Shown piece by piece: positions 24,045-31,663 of a stretch of 36,387 nt of DNA. The position numbers and the translations under genes were made by a program. The DNA is from Opitutaceae bacterium (GTDB taxonomy: Bacteria > Verrucomicrobiota > Verrucomicrobiia > Opitutales > Opitutaceae): contig JANJTQ010000246.1 of NCBI GenBank assembly GCA_024711005.1, positions 1-36,387 of the forward strand, written 5' to 3'. Every line of letters begins with the position of its first letter. The stretch's first letter is position 1. Below the pieces are notes generated by a model, which had not been told where the DNA came from, ran no database searches, and saw only the letters and a list, made by a program, of their open reading frames with translations.

Positions 24045-24347
24045 TCAGGATTTATCGGCGGCAGCGGCAGCGGCAGCGGCAGCGGCGGCGGCCTTGCGGT
24101 CCGCGCGGCGCTGGCAGGAGGAGCACGTGCCGTTTCCCCGGCAAGCATGGTTATCGGTATGGGTGTGCAAAGCGTCGGAGGAATGGCCCGTCGCACCGAC
24201 GACGCGAGGCGTCTCGTCAGCGAGCGGCAACAGCGTCTCGCTCTCCGCACCGGAGAAACGGCGACGCGAATGCTCGCGCAAGAAAAACAGAACAAAGGTA
24301 AACACCAGACAAAGGCTGATGGTGAGCGTGAGAGGAACGACAGACAT
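24045..24347 (-). CDS. Probable CcoS-like cbb3 oxidase maturation protein with poly-Ala tail
   Basis: This is 100 residues: one N-terminal membrane helix (about 4-23, VPLTLTISLCLVFTFVLFFL) and then a segment with ESETLLPLADE that resembles the CcoS/FixS pattern of acidic residues after the helix. A region with CRGNGTCSSC could bind metal. The C-terminus is a run of 13 alanines before DKS, encoded by GCAGCG hexamer repeats. As the first gene of the operon, 20 bp before ccoNO, an assembly factor is expected. The similarity to CcoS is short and weak, so I keep the symbol blank. Confidence 0.55.
   Translation of the reverse strand: MSVVPLTLTISLCLVFTFVLFFLREHSRRRFSGAESETLLPLADETPRVVGATGHSSDALHTHTDNHACRGNGTCSSCQRRADRKAAAAAAAAAAAADKS
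24061..24084. repeat. Four GCAGCG hexamer repeats in the CcoS-like gene
   Basis: The hexamer GCAGCG occurs four times in a row, followed by GCGGCGGCC. It encodes the poly-alanine tail of the protein at 24045-24347. Unit length is a multiple of three, so changes in copy number would keep frame. Confidence 0.85.
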
Positions 24348-24425
24348 GAATAGATACGTTAAACCGAAGAGCAGGTGGCAAAGATCAGCTTATCCACCTT
24401 TGAAGCGCGCCTCTCCGCGCAGTTT

Positions 24426-24455
24426 GGCGATGGCTGCGCATTTCTTGCCATCGCC
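24426..24455. promoter_or_regulatory. Inverted repeat in the divergent gap upstream of the cbb3 operon
   Basis: GGCGATGGC (24426-24434) and GCCATCGCC (24447-24455) form a perfect 9-bp inverted repeat with a 12-nt spacer, between the start of the CcoS-like gene (24347) and the divergent gene at 24537. It could be an operator for either gene. No FNR-type TTGAT-N4-ATCAA box was seen in this gap. Confidence 0.4.
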
Positions 24456-24536
24456 GGTCGTGCTTCTGCAATAGATGCGCACGGTTTGGCAACCCATGCG
24501 ATGCGAGACGCGATCCGTGCGGGCATACTTTCCCGC

Positions 24537-24989
24537 ATGACCGAGCGCTGCCTCCGCGCCCTGCAAGCCCGTCGAACCACCCTGCGTCTTCAGTGGGAGG
24601 AGCGTTTGCGCGCGTCCCCGTTTAACTCGCCCCTCGCCCACCCCGATACGCTGGTCCACTTGATCGATCGCACGCTCGATGAGGTTTTTAACGACCTGAT
24701 CCACCCCAAGGCGCGTCGACGACAAGCGCCGTTGCCGCCGGATTTCTGTCGCTGTGGTTTCAACCCGCTGATCACTTATTTTTCCACCGGGGCGTTCGCG
24801 TTTCAAACCGTGCTCGGCCAGTGCGCCGACGAGGTGCCGGTGAGTCGGGACGACGCCGACGAAGTGAAGTCCACGCTTACGCGCATCTCCCGCCGGGAGA
24901 TCATGACGTTCTGCACACTCTGCCAACGGAACCCCACCTGCCTCGCCGGGGCTCCGAAACGCGGGACAAACCCGCATCCCGAGGAATAA
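24537..24989 (+). CDS. Cysteine-rich protein of unknown function, divergent from the cbb3 operon
   Basis: This is 150 residues from the ATG at 24537. I do not recognise it. The first half (QARRTTLRLQWEERLRASP and then HLIDRTLDEVFNDLI) looks like an all-helical bundle. The second half has FCRCGFNPLITYFSTGAFAFQ and, near the end, FCTLCQRNPTC, giving five cysteines in two clusters that could hold a metal or an Fe-S cluster. The position facing a cbb3 oxidase operon suggests a link to respiration or redox sensing, but this is only inference. The same frame is open upstream to an ATG at 24375, which would add 54 residues; that segment overlaps an inverted repeat and reads less like protein, so I prefer the shorter form. 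Confidence 0.65.
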   Translation: MTERCLRALQARRTTLRLQWEERLRASPFNSPLAHPDTLVHLIDRTLDEVFNDLIHPKARRRQAPLPPDFCRCGFNPLITYFSTGAFAFQTVLGQCADEVPVSRDDADEVKSTLTRISRREIMTFCTLCQRNPTCLAGAPKRGTNPHPEE

Positions 24990-25079
24990 CCGGTCAATCG
25001 ACGGATTGCCGTCGTGCACCGAAACGCCCGCGCTCCATGCAACCTTGTCAGGCGGCGGAACCATCACCCCACCCGCGAC

Positions 25080-25985
25080 TCAGACGCCGACAGCGTGAAT
25101 ACGATCACGGTAAACCGTGGGCGCTTCGCCGGCGACTTTTCGAAACACGCGATTGAATTGGGATAGCGACTGAAACCCCGCCTCGAACGCGGCCTCGCTG
25201 ATACGCTTGTGCGGATTAAGCATGAGATTCTTCACCTTCTCGACGCGTACCCGTGCCAGGTAGTCGGTGAATGTCATGCCCGTGGCCTGCTTGAACATTT
25301 TGCAGAAATAAAACGCGCTCATGTTCACGGCCTTCGCCACTTCGCCCAAGGACAGATCGTCGGCATGCCTGTCGGCAATGTACACCCGCGCGCGATTGAT
25401 GGAAGGCGACTCGGCATTGGCCTCTCGCACGGAGAGCTGGTTGCTCAACGAAGACAAATGTTGGGCGAAAATCTCCAGCAAACGGAGAATGGACTCGTAT
25501 TGCTTGGGCGTCACCACGCGCGATTGGAAATAGGCCTCTTCCAAACGCTTCAGATCCACGATCGTGCCGAATTTGAGAATCGCCCGCGTGGTCTTCGCAA
25601 ACTGCGCCACAGTCGGCTTGTGAAGCAACACCTGTCCGGTCTGCAGAAACGCGATCAAGTTTTCGCCAACCCGGACCGGCACGGCGGAATCACATAATCC
25701 CGCGAAACACTTCAGTGTCTTCGGCTCCAAGCGCGCCTCTTCCTCGACGCGCTTCTGCAAAAGCAAACAGGCGGAGCAACTCTGGTTGCTTTGCGCCATC
25801 AGCGCGCAAAACGGATTCTCATTCGGATCGCCGCGATGAGTGAGGTCGAATGCCTCAACCGCACGCAGGCGAAACGGCAAACCCGTGGTTTCGCGAAATG
25901 CCTGTTCGTAATCGCGATAAATCTGTGAGCGCTTCAGCTGCTCAACGAATGCGCGACTGCTTTGGGCCGTTTGGTCGGACGACAT
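25080..25985 (-). CDS. AraC-family regulator with N-terminal PocR-type sensor domain
   Basis: This is 301 residues. Residues about 20-150 match the PocR sensory domain, with the cysteine pattern C60, C70, C73, C93, C98 (FCALMAQSNQSCSACLLLQ, then KCFAGLCDSAVPV). Residues about 195-300 contain two helix-turn-helix units of the AraC type (SLGEVAKAVNMSAFYFCKMFK; RISEAAFEAGFQSLSQFNRVF). PocR domains in other regulators respond to small organic molecules such as 1,2-propanediol, a product of rhamnose or fucose breakdown, but the ligand here is unknown. The ATG at 25985 is preferred; an in-frame ATG at 26036 would add 17 residues. The regulator is transcribed out of an AT-rich gap. Confidence 0.88.
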   Translation of the reverse strand: MSSDQTAQSSRAFVEQLKRSQIYRDYEQAFRETTGLPFRLRAVEAFDLTHRGDPNENPFCALMAQSNQSCSACLLLQKRVEEEARLEPKTLKCFAGLCDSAVPVRVGENLIAFLQTGQVLLHKPTVAQFAKTTRAILKFGTIVDLKRLEEAYFQSRVVTPKQYESILRLLEIFAQHLSSLSNQLSVREANAESPSINRARVYIADRHADDLSLGEVAKAVNMSAFYFCKMFKQATGMTFTDYLARVRVEKVKNLMLNPHKRISEAAFEAGFQSLSQFNRVFRKVAGEAPTVYRDRIHAVGV

Positions 25986-26384
25986 GGTGATTTGACGGTA
26001 GGACTCCGCAATTTTTGCGCAATGGATAACCAGCATCGTACGTGCGCTGATTCATTTTTCATTTTTCTTAATGACGCTTAGACATGCCTCTTCACGGCCC
26101 TGTCCATGAATATATTGCCAAAATGACAGGGGTAAATATCCACATTAGTTACTAACTATTAATAGCTTAAAACATAACTTATAGTACTTTTTCACCTAAT
26201 TAGATTAATGGAAATCGTCATATTATCGCATCTAAATAACAAGAAAAGTGCCCCCGCAGCAACTCCTCCCGCAGTCACTAAGGACATTATAATGCATTAA
26301 TTAAGGGCGCGAATCATGCTTTTTGCATTCAATTATCGCCTTCGGAGGGTGGGCGGGAGACCGGACAATCGATCAGCGGTTCCC
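25986..26384. other. AT-rich intergenic region (no gene)
   Basis: No credible gene is present in these 399 bp. Bases 26101-26220 have only about 28% G+C (34 of 120), against a GC-rich surrounding. Within the gap are an inverted repeat CCCTGTC (26098-26104) and GACAGGG (26125-26131) around an AT-rich spacer, the palindrome CTATTAATAG (26156-26165), and ATTATAAT near 26287. It lies upstream of the PocR-AraC gene and downstream of the second AraC gene, so it probably carries the promoter of the former. Confidence 0.6.
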
Positions 26385-27218
26385 TCACGCCATTCCGCCC
26401 GCCCGCCGATCCTCCGTCGCGGTGCGTCCCCAGAATTTCTTGTATTGGCCTGAAAAATACAGCGCGTCGTCGAAGCCGGTTTCCACCGCGATTTCCTTTA
26501 GCCGCAGGGCTGTCTCCTGCACCAGATAACGGGCCCTGCGCAGCCTCAAGCGGGCCAGCATCGCCTGCACCGTTTCGCCCGTTTGTCGCTTAAACAGGAG
26601 CCGAAAGTGATTCGGACTCAGGGTCACCGTCCGATAAAACGAGTCCAGCGCATGCGGCTCGGCGAAATGCTGCTCAAGCCAGGTAATCGCGCGCGCCACT
26701 TCGGGGTGCGCCGCCCGCAGGCGTTCGGTTGCCACCCTCTCCGTCTGAGCGGCCGACCAAAATCGGGCCAAGCAGGACTTTAACTCGCCTTCTTGAATCA
26801 ACGCCGTTGCGCGTTCCTTGTCGGCATCGGCGAGAACACGAACGCGCTCAAGGGCCACGACCTCGTCGGACCTTGATCTCAGCTTCCGCCAACACAGCAC
26901 GGGCGCCAATGCCACCGGTCCGGAGGAAAACTCACACCACAACAACCGGCACGCTCCCCCGCTTCGGGGAACCACCCATTCGCGACGGCTCCAGGCCGGC
27001 ACGAAAAACTGCGTGCCCGCCTCCAATCGCTGTGTCCGCCCTTCTATCGTATAATCCATCGTCCCTTTCAGAATGATCAGGAAGCGATGCGTCACGATCA
27101 CCTCGTCCCGCGTCCGCCATCCCGGAGGAAAGTCCTGGCGCTTTGCCGCCGTCACCTGCAAGGCCGCGCGAAGCAGAGCCTGCAAGGTATCGAGCCGGTC
27201 GATCGTCTCCATCTTCAT
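26385..27218 (-). CDS. AraC-family transcriptional regulator
   Basis: This is 277 residues. The N-terminal half looks like a cupin-type sugar- or effector-binding domain (VTHRFLIILKGTMDYTIEGR, then LEAGTQFFVPAWSRREW). The C-terminal 100 residues hold two AraC helix-turn-helix units (ALDSFYRTVTLSPNHFRLLFK; RLKEIAVETGFDDALYFSGQ) followed by the typical YKKFWGRT. It is divergent from the first FAD oxidoreductase gene, with nested inverted repeats in the gap, and so probably controls the FAD gene pair and itself. ATG codons at 27218 and 27212 are both possible starts. Confidence 0.88.
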   Translation of the reverse strand: MKMETIDRLDTLQALLRAALQVTAAKRQDFPPGWRTRDEVIVTHRFLIILKGTMDYTIEGRTQRLEAGTQFFVPAWSRREWVVPRSGGACRLLWCEFSSGPVALAPVLCWRKLRSRSDEVVALERVRVLADADKERATALIQEGELKSCLARFWSAAQTERVATERLRAAHPEVARAITWLEQHFAEPHALDSFYRTVTLSPNHFRLLFKRQTGETVQAMLARLRLRRARYLVQETALRLKEIAVETGFDDALYFSGQYKKFWGRTATEDRRAGGMA

Positions 27219-27229
27219 GCATCCACCAA

Positions 27230-27261
27230 GACAAAATCATGTGTTTTGTCCATGACATGAT
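27230..27261. promoter_or_regulatory. Nested inverted repeats between AraC gene and FAD oxidoreductase genes
   Basis: GACAAAA (27230-27236) pairs with TTTTGTC (27244-27250), and ATCATGT (27236-27242) pairs with ACATGAT (27255-27261). The block starts 12 bp upstream of the araC-type start and ends 71 bp before the divergent FAD gene. A regulator-binding site is likely from position alone. Confidence 0.45.
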
Positions 27262-27331
27262 GCCTTTGCTCCACCTATCGGTTCTTCAACACGAAGCCGG
27301 CATCCAAAGAATAGCCGGACCACATTTCCTT

Positions 27332-28690
27332 ATGTCGTTAATCCATGAGTCCGCCCGGGCGACGCCGGTCTGCCACGAAGCCGATCTTTGCGTCATCGGC
27401 GGCTCATGCACCGGGGTCTTCGCCGCGGTCCGGGCGGCCCGGCTCGGTCTTTCCGTCGCGCTCGTTGAGCAAAATACCCTCCTCGGCGGCATGGCGACCG
27501 CCGCCCAAGTCAACGAATGGCACTCCGTCAACGACACCTCCGGCACGCGTCGCATCATCGGGGGACTCACCCTCGAAATCGTCGAGCGCCTCCGCCATCG
27601 CGGCATCCTCCAGGAAATCGCCCCCGTCCATCGCGGACAATTCCGCTTCAACAGCGCCGAACTCGCCGTCGAACTCGACGACCTCGTACGCACCCATCGT
27701 ATTCGGGTGTTTCTCGCGGCACGTTGCGTCGCCGCCTCGCGCGTCGGATCGCGAATCACTTCCGCCATCATCGAGGATCGCTCGGGCCGGCGCGCCATCA
27801 CCGCCCCTCTTTTTATCGATGCCTCCGGTGACGGCGACTTGCTCCGCCACGCCGGTTTCGTCGCGGAAAAGCCAGCCGTTCTCCAACCCGTCAACCTCCA
27901 GGCCATCGTCGCCGGCTTCGACGCGTTGCCCTCTTTGCCCGAGTGGTCCGATCTGCAACTGTTGCTGGCCGCGCACGACTACCCGGAGGCCAACAGCCGT
28001 CCCTGGCATTTCCCCGTTCCCGGCGCGCCCGCCCTGCGCAATCTGTTCGGTGCACGCCTCAACGGCGTCGATGCCGGCGATGCCGACGCCTACACCGCCG
28101 CACTCTTCGAAGGCCGTCGCCTGCACCGCGCCTATCTCGACATCGTCCGCACCCGCGCCGCGTGCGCACCGCTGCCCGTCGTCGCCTGGGCGCACGCCCT
28201 CGGTGTCCGCGAAACCAGGCACGCCCACTGTCATCATCGTCTCACCGGTGACGAAATCCTCCACGGTCGGGTCTTCGCCGATTCCATCGCTCAAGGCACC
28301 TACCCCGTCGATATTCATTCCGTCGGCGGCACCGTCTTGCGCTACCTCGACGGATACGAAGAACGCCTCTCGCGTCACGGCACGACGACCCGGCACCGCT
28401 GGCAACCTGACGACGCGCCCGTCCCTGCCTGTTATCATATTCCCTACCGATCGCTCCTCCCGCTTGAGGCCGACAACCTCCTCGTCGCCGGGCGCCTCCT
28501 TGATGCCGATCGCGAGGCTTTCGGCGGCGTGCGCGTAATGGTCAACATGAACCAAACCGGCGAAGCCGCCGGCGTCGCCGCGGCCCTCGCTCTCCGCGCC
28601 TCCTCCGGCTTCCCCGCAGTCCCCCCCGCCACCCTCCGCGCCGCCCTCAACACCGGCGGTTCCCTACTCCTCCCCCAAAGCAAAGAGTAA
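27332..28690 (+). CDS. FAD-dependent oxidoreductase, tandem copy 1
   Basis: This is 452 residues of the PF12831 type. The N-terminus reads HEADLCVIGGSCTGVFAAVRAARLG, a dinucleotide-binding fold with GGSCTG at 23-28; the usual GxGxxG has Ser in place of its second Gly. LLGGMATAAQVNEWHS follows, and near the C-terminus are LVAGRLLDADREAFGGVRVMV and NQTGEAAGVAAALAL, the second FAD-binding region. The substrate is unknown; relatives occur beside carbohydrate genes in Verrucomicrobia. The ATG at 27332 is chosen because MSLIHESARATPVCHEAD lines up with the first residues of the next gene (MRIIQEPARDIPVIHEAD); longer in-frame starts would run through the regulatory repeats. It is paired with copy 2, 40 bp downstream. 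Confidence 0.85.
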   Translation: MSLIHESARATPVCHEADLCVIGGSCTGVFAAVRAARLGLSVALVEQNTLLGGMATAAQVNEWHSVNDTSGTRRIIGGLTLEIVERLRHRGILQEIAPVHRGQFRFNSAELAVELDDLVRTHRIRVFLAARCVAASRVGSRITSAIIEDRSGRRAITAPLFIDASGDGDLLRHAGFVAEKPAVLQPVNLQAIVAGFDALPSLPEWSDLQLLLAAHDYPEANSRPWHFPVPGAPALRNLFGARLNGVDAGDADAYTAALFEGRRLHRAYLDIVRTRAACAPLPVVAWAHALGVRETRHAHCHHRLTGDEILHGRVFADSIAQGTYPVDIHSVGGTVLRYLDGYEERLSRHGTTTRHRWQPDDAPVPACYHIPYRSLLPLEADNLLVAGRLLDADREAFGGVRVMVNMNQTGEAAGVAAALALRASSGFPAVPPATLRAALNTGGSLLLPQSKE

Positions 28691-28713
28691 CCCAATAGGT
28701 TACTCTTCGCTTT
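28677..28713 (+). terminator. Hairpin at the end of FAD gene 1
   Basis: AAGAGTAACC (28683-28692) pairs with GGTTACTCTT (28698-28707) over a 5-nt loop; with one mismatch the stem extends to 28677 and 28713. It includes the stop codon of the first FAD gene and is followed by TTTCC. It may lower readthrough into the second gene. Confidence 0.5.
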
Positions 28714-28730
28714 CCTCCCTCCCGCCGTCC

Positions 28731-30086
28731 ATGCGCATCATCCAAGAACCCGCCCGCGATATTCCTGTCATCCACGAAGCCGACGTCTGCGTCCTCGGTG
28801 GCAGTTGCACAGGCCTCTTCGCCGCCCTCCGCGCCGCCCGTCTCGGCGCCCGCGTCGTCATTGTCGAAAAGGACAATTGCTTCGGGGGCATCGCCACCAC
28901 CGCGATGGTAAACGTCTGGCACACTCTCTGGAACACCAATGGGACGAAACAGATCATCGCCGGCCTCACCGAGGAGGTCATGGATCGTCTCGACCGTCGC
29001 GGAGCCGTGCAACGTCACGAAAAGACGAATCCCTCCCGCGGGTTCACCTTCAACTCCGAAGAACTCAAGATCGAACTGGATGAACTCGCCGGTGAAGCGG
29101 GCCTGAAGATCTATTTTCACACTCAATTTGCCGCACCCGCGCCTATCATCGAAAATGGCCGTCTTGCCGCCGTCTTCGTCGAAAACAAATCGGGACGCGG
29201 CGCGATCCGCGCCCGCGTCTTCATCGATGCGACCGGCGACGCCGACCTCGTCTCCCGCCTCGGTTGCGAGACGTATTTCGCCAACCACCTTCAGCCCGCC
29301 ACCGCCTGCGCCCGTTTCAGCGGATGGAACAGCCTCGGCGAAACCGCCCGCCGGGTCGGCGAACTCATCCGTGAACACGGTCCCGCGCATCGCATCCCGC
29401 CCACCTTCTCCTGGGGCAATTACGTCCCCAACTCCGACAACTACATGCTCGCCGCGACGCGCATCCACGGGATCAACCCAGCCAATGCCGACGACCTCAC
29501 TCACGGAGAGATCGAGGGCCGCCGCCAGGTCCGCGCCATCATGGACATCCTTCGCGCCGCCGCGCCCGCAGCACGTTTCGGCCTCGAAGCCCTCCCCTCG
29601 CGCCTCGGTCTGCGCGAGTCCCGCCACATCCGCTCTCCGTATCAACTTACCGGAGACGACGTGCTCTCCGGCCGCGCCTTCGACGATACGATCGCCCAAG
29701 GCAGCTACCGCGTGGATGTGCACCACCAGAACAAGCCCGGCATCACGCTTCGCTACCTCGACGGCACCGAGGAATACTGTCAGCCCGGGGTTCCCAACAC
29801 CCGCAGCCGCTGGCGGCCCGAAACCGCGACCAACCCCACGCATTACCAAATCCCCTACCGCACACTGCTTCCTCTCAGGGGTCCGGACAACGTGATCGTC
29901 GCCGGCCGCATGCTGGACGTGGACCCGATCGCCCACGCGGCCGTGCGCGTCATGGTCAACATGAACCAGACCGGCGAAGCTGCCGGCGTCGCCGCCGTCC
30001 TGTCGCTCGAAACCAACCAGCCTCTCCGCGATCTCAACATCGACACCCTTCGCGCCAGACTCGTCGCCGGCGGCTCGGCGCTCTGA
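28731..30086 (+). CDS. FAD-dependent oxidoreductase, tandem copy 2
   Basis: This is 451 residues of the same family as the gene before it. It has HEADVCVLGGSCTGLFAALRAARLGARVVIVE with the same GGSCTG at 23-28, then CFGGIATTAMVNVWHT. The middle has FIDATGDADLVSRLGC, and the C-terminus has VIVAGRMLDVDPIAHAAVRV and NQTGEAAGVAAVLSLE. Middle segments (FTFNSEELKIELDEL, RLGLRESRHIRSPYQLTGDDVLSG) keep pace with copy 1 (FRFNSAELAVELDDL, ALGVRETRHAHCHHRLTGDEILHG), showing a tandem duplication with considerable divergence. It is probably cotranscribed with copy 1, subject to the hairpin between them. Substrate unknown. Confidence 0.88.
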   Translation: MRIIQEPARDIPVIHEADVCVLGGSCTGLFAALRAARLGARVVIVEKDNCFGGIATTAMVNVWHTLWNTNGTKQIIAGLTEEVMDRLDRRGAVQRHEKTNPSRGFTFNSEELKIELDELAGEAGLKIYFHTQFAAPAPIIENGRLAAVFVENKSGRGAIRARVFIDATGDADLVSRLGCETYFANHLQPATACARFSGWNSLGETARRVGELIREHGPAHRIPPTFSWGNYVPNSDNYMLAATRIHGINPANADDLTHGEIEGRRQVRAIMDILRAAAPAARFGLEALPSRLGLRESRHIRSPYQLTGDDVLSGRAFDDTIAQGSYRVDVHHQNKPGITLRYLDGTEEYCQPGVPNTRSRWRPETATNPTHYQIPYRTLLPLRGPDNVIVAGRMLDVDPIAHAAVRVMVNMNQTGEAAGVAAVLSLETNQPLRDLNIDTLRARLVAGGSAL

Positions 30087-30156
30087 ACCGTCAATTGAGC
30101 CAACGGGAAACAGCGAGCTTGCCCATGTTCAGTGAAGCGTCCGCAAGCGGGCCAGC

Positions 30157-30828
30157 CTACCTGCGAGCCGACCCGCCAGTCATCGCCGTTTTCATGTAGT
30201 GCTGGATCATCGCGGCACGTATTGCCTTCGAGTCCCGACCATAGATCACCTCTTCGCCAACGCGCACGCAGGGCAGATCTCTGATCCCCTCAGGAAAGTA
30301 GAGACCGCCGTCACCGGTCTTCTCCAAGCGCACCGTCACCTCGCGGCGGTTCACTTTTATGTTCTGCAAGTAGCTCCGCCACGCATCCAACTCAGCCCCC
30401 TTCTCAGACTGCATGTTCTGTCCGGAGTATTTACACCGGAACGTGTTTAACTCCGGGGCATTCAACAGCTCCACTTTCACCGCAGCCTTCGCCTGCGCGT
30501 AGAGCTCCTCCTCGAGACTCGCTTCGTTGAAATCCGCCATGGCGTGGAGCATCCGGCTACTCGGCCCGTCCAACGAACTACGGTTAATGGTAAACCGCCT
30601 CCCGTCCGCCTCGCGCACGACTTGGACAAACGGATCGCGTTTGGCCGTGACCCGACACTTCAGCGGCCGCCCTGCTTGATCGTGGATCTCGACGAAATCC
30701 GACGTTTCTCCACCTCGAAGCAACGCAACGATCGGGTTGGCGACGCCCTTTTTTCGGTCATTCCACTGCCACGCCACGATTCCGATAACCAGCAGGAAAA
30801 GGAGCAGAAGGAGCAGAAATTTGTTCAC
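30157..30828 (-). CDS. Membrane-anchored protein with SHD1-like and glutaredoxin-like parts
   Basis: This is 223 residues. One N-terminal membrane helix (about 4-21) anchors it, with the rest outside the cytoplasm. Residues about 44-97 (HDQAGRPLKCRVTAKRDPFVQVV, then GRRFTINRSSLDG) resemble the small beta-barrel SHD1-like domain frequent in Verrucomicrobia and Planctomycetes. Residues about 118-212 look like a glutaredoxin/thioredoxin fold: a strand VKVELLNAPEL, CKYSG where the active-site cysteine would be, and LPCVRVGEEVIYG with a likely cis-Pro at 186. Only one cysteine is present in the presumed active-site loop (Cys132), so dithiol chemistry is doubtful. Function is not recognised. Confidence 0.6.
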   Translation of the reverse strand: MNKFLLLLLLFLLVIGIVAWQWNDRKKGVANPIVALLRGGETSDFVEIHDQAGRPLKCRVTAKRDPFVQVVREADGRRFTINRSSLDGPSSRMLHAMADFNEASLEEELYAQAKAAVKVELLNAPELNTFRCKYSGQNMQSEKGAELDAWRSYLQNIKVNRREVTVRLEKTGDGGLYFPEGIRDLPCVRVGEEVIYGRDSKAIRAAMIQHYMKTAMTGGSARR

Positions 30829-30905
30829 GATTCCGCGATCTCACAAGAATCCCGCGTCCGACTCCAGTCAGTTGTGCAATCCGCTCACTGTTCCGTTCGC
30901 GCTCC

Positions 30906-31655
30906 TCACCGCCCCGCCATCAGCGCGTAAATCAACACCGCGCCGGCCACTGACACGTTGAGCGACTCCACGCGACCGCTACCCGGGATCGTTACCAAGC
31001 GCGTACACGCCGTCTCCACGTCGGCCGCGAGGCCATGTTCTTCGTTGCCCAGCACGACCGCCACCGGTTTTCGCACGCCTCCCTCCGCCAGCACGACCGG
31101 CTTTCCCCCGCGCGCCGCCGCGCCCGCCACGTCGTAGCCGACTGCCGCGAGTTCGCGTATCAGTTTCGCAAGGTCCGGCGTACGCCACACCTGGACTCGC
31201 TCGAGTCCGCCCTCCGACACGCGAAACGCCGCCTCACCCGGCAACGCCGCCTGCGGATGCGCAGGGATGACGATGTGCTCCACGCCAAAAAATGCCGCCG
31301 TGCGCGCGATCGCCCCGAGATTATGCGCGTTGCCGATCCGATCGAGCAACACCAGCGGCGCGCGCTGGGCGGCCCACTTCGCGACCACTTGTGAGTCCGG
31401 AGCGCGCAACTTCGGCGCCTCAATCACCGCGACAATCCCGCCGTGATGAATGCTTCCGGCGATCTTCTCCAACTCCAGGGGCGGCACGCAGCGATACACC
31501 TTCCGGGCGGCGGCGAGAGCCTTGCAGATCGCGCCGACCTTCCGTCCGGTCGGCTCGTCGAAGAACAGCCGCTTGATCGACGTCGGATCACGTTCAAAAC
31601 GCGATCGCACCGCCACCAGCCCGCACAGGTTGAGCTCTTTCGGGTTCGTGTTCAT
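30906..31655 (-). CDS. TrmH/SpoU-family RNA 2'-O-ribose methyltransferase
   Basis: This is 249 residues. Residues 1-80 are a substrate-binding domain (LNLCGLVAVRSRFERDP to GIVAVIEAP). The SPOUT domain follows with all three motifs: IGNAHNLGAIARTAAFFG at 107-124 (Arg118 catalytic), VLGNEEHGL, and IPGSGRVESLNVSVAGAVLIYAL near the end. It methylates a ribose 2'-OH in rRNA or tRNA with S-adenosylmethionine; the site is not predictable. The start at 31655 gives a family-typical N-terminus, while longer forms would run into the neighbouring gene. It starts 8 nt after the stop of the RlmM-like gene and is probably translated from the same mRNA. Confidence 0.9.
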   Translation of the reverse strand: MNTNPKELNLCGLVAVRSRFERDPTSIKRLFFDEPTGRKVGAICKALAAARKVYRCVPPLELEKIAGSIHHGGIVAVIEAPKLRAPDSQVVAKWAAQRAPLVLLDRIGNAHNLGAIARTAAFFGVEHIVIPAHPQAALPGEAAFRVSEGGLERVQVWRTPDLAKLIRELAAVGYDVAGAAARGGKPVVLAEGGVRKPVAVVLGNEEHGLAADVETACTRLVTIPGSGRVESLNVSVAGAVLIYALMAGR

Positions 31656-31663
31656 CGGCTCGG

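Noticed and set aside
22027-24474. Open frame of 815 codons on the plus strand opposite ccoNO
   Set aside because: It is antisense to the clear cbb3 oxidase gene, with a composition rich in Arg, His, Glu and Asp and no family features. It is a shadow of GC-rich codon use.
24390-25067. Open frame of 225 codons on the minus strand opposite the cysteine-rich gene
   Set aside because: No domain features. The plus-strand frame has cysteine clusters and a sensible divergent position.
28647-29936. Open frame of 429 codons on the minus strand opposite the second FAD gene
   Set aside because: The plus strand encodes a clear FAD oxidoreductase, so this is a shadow frame.
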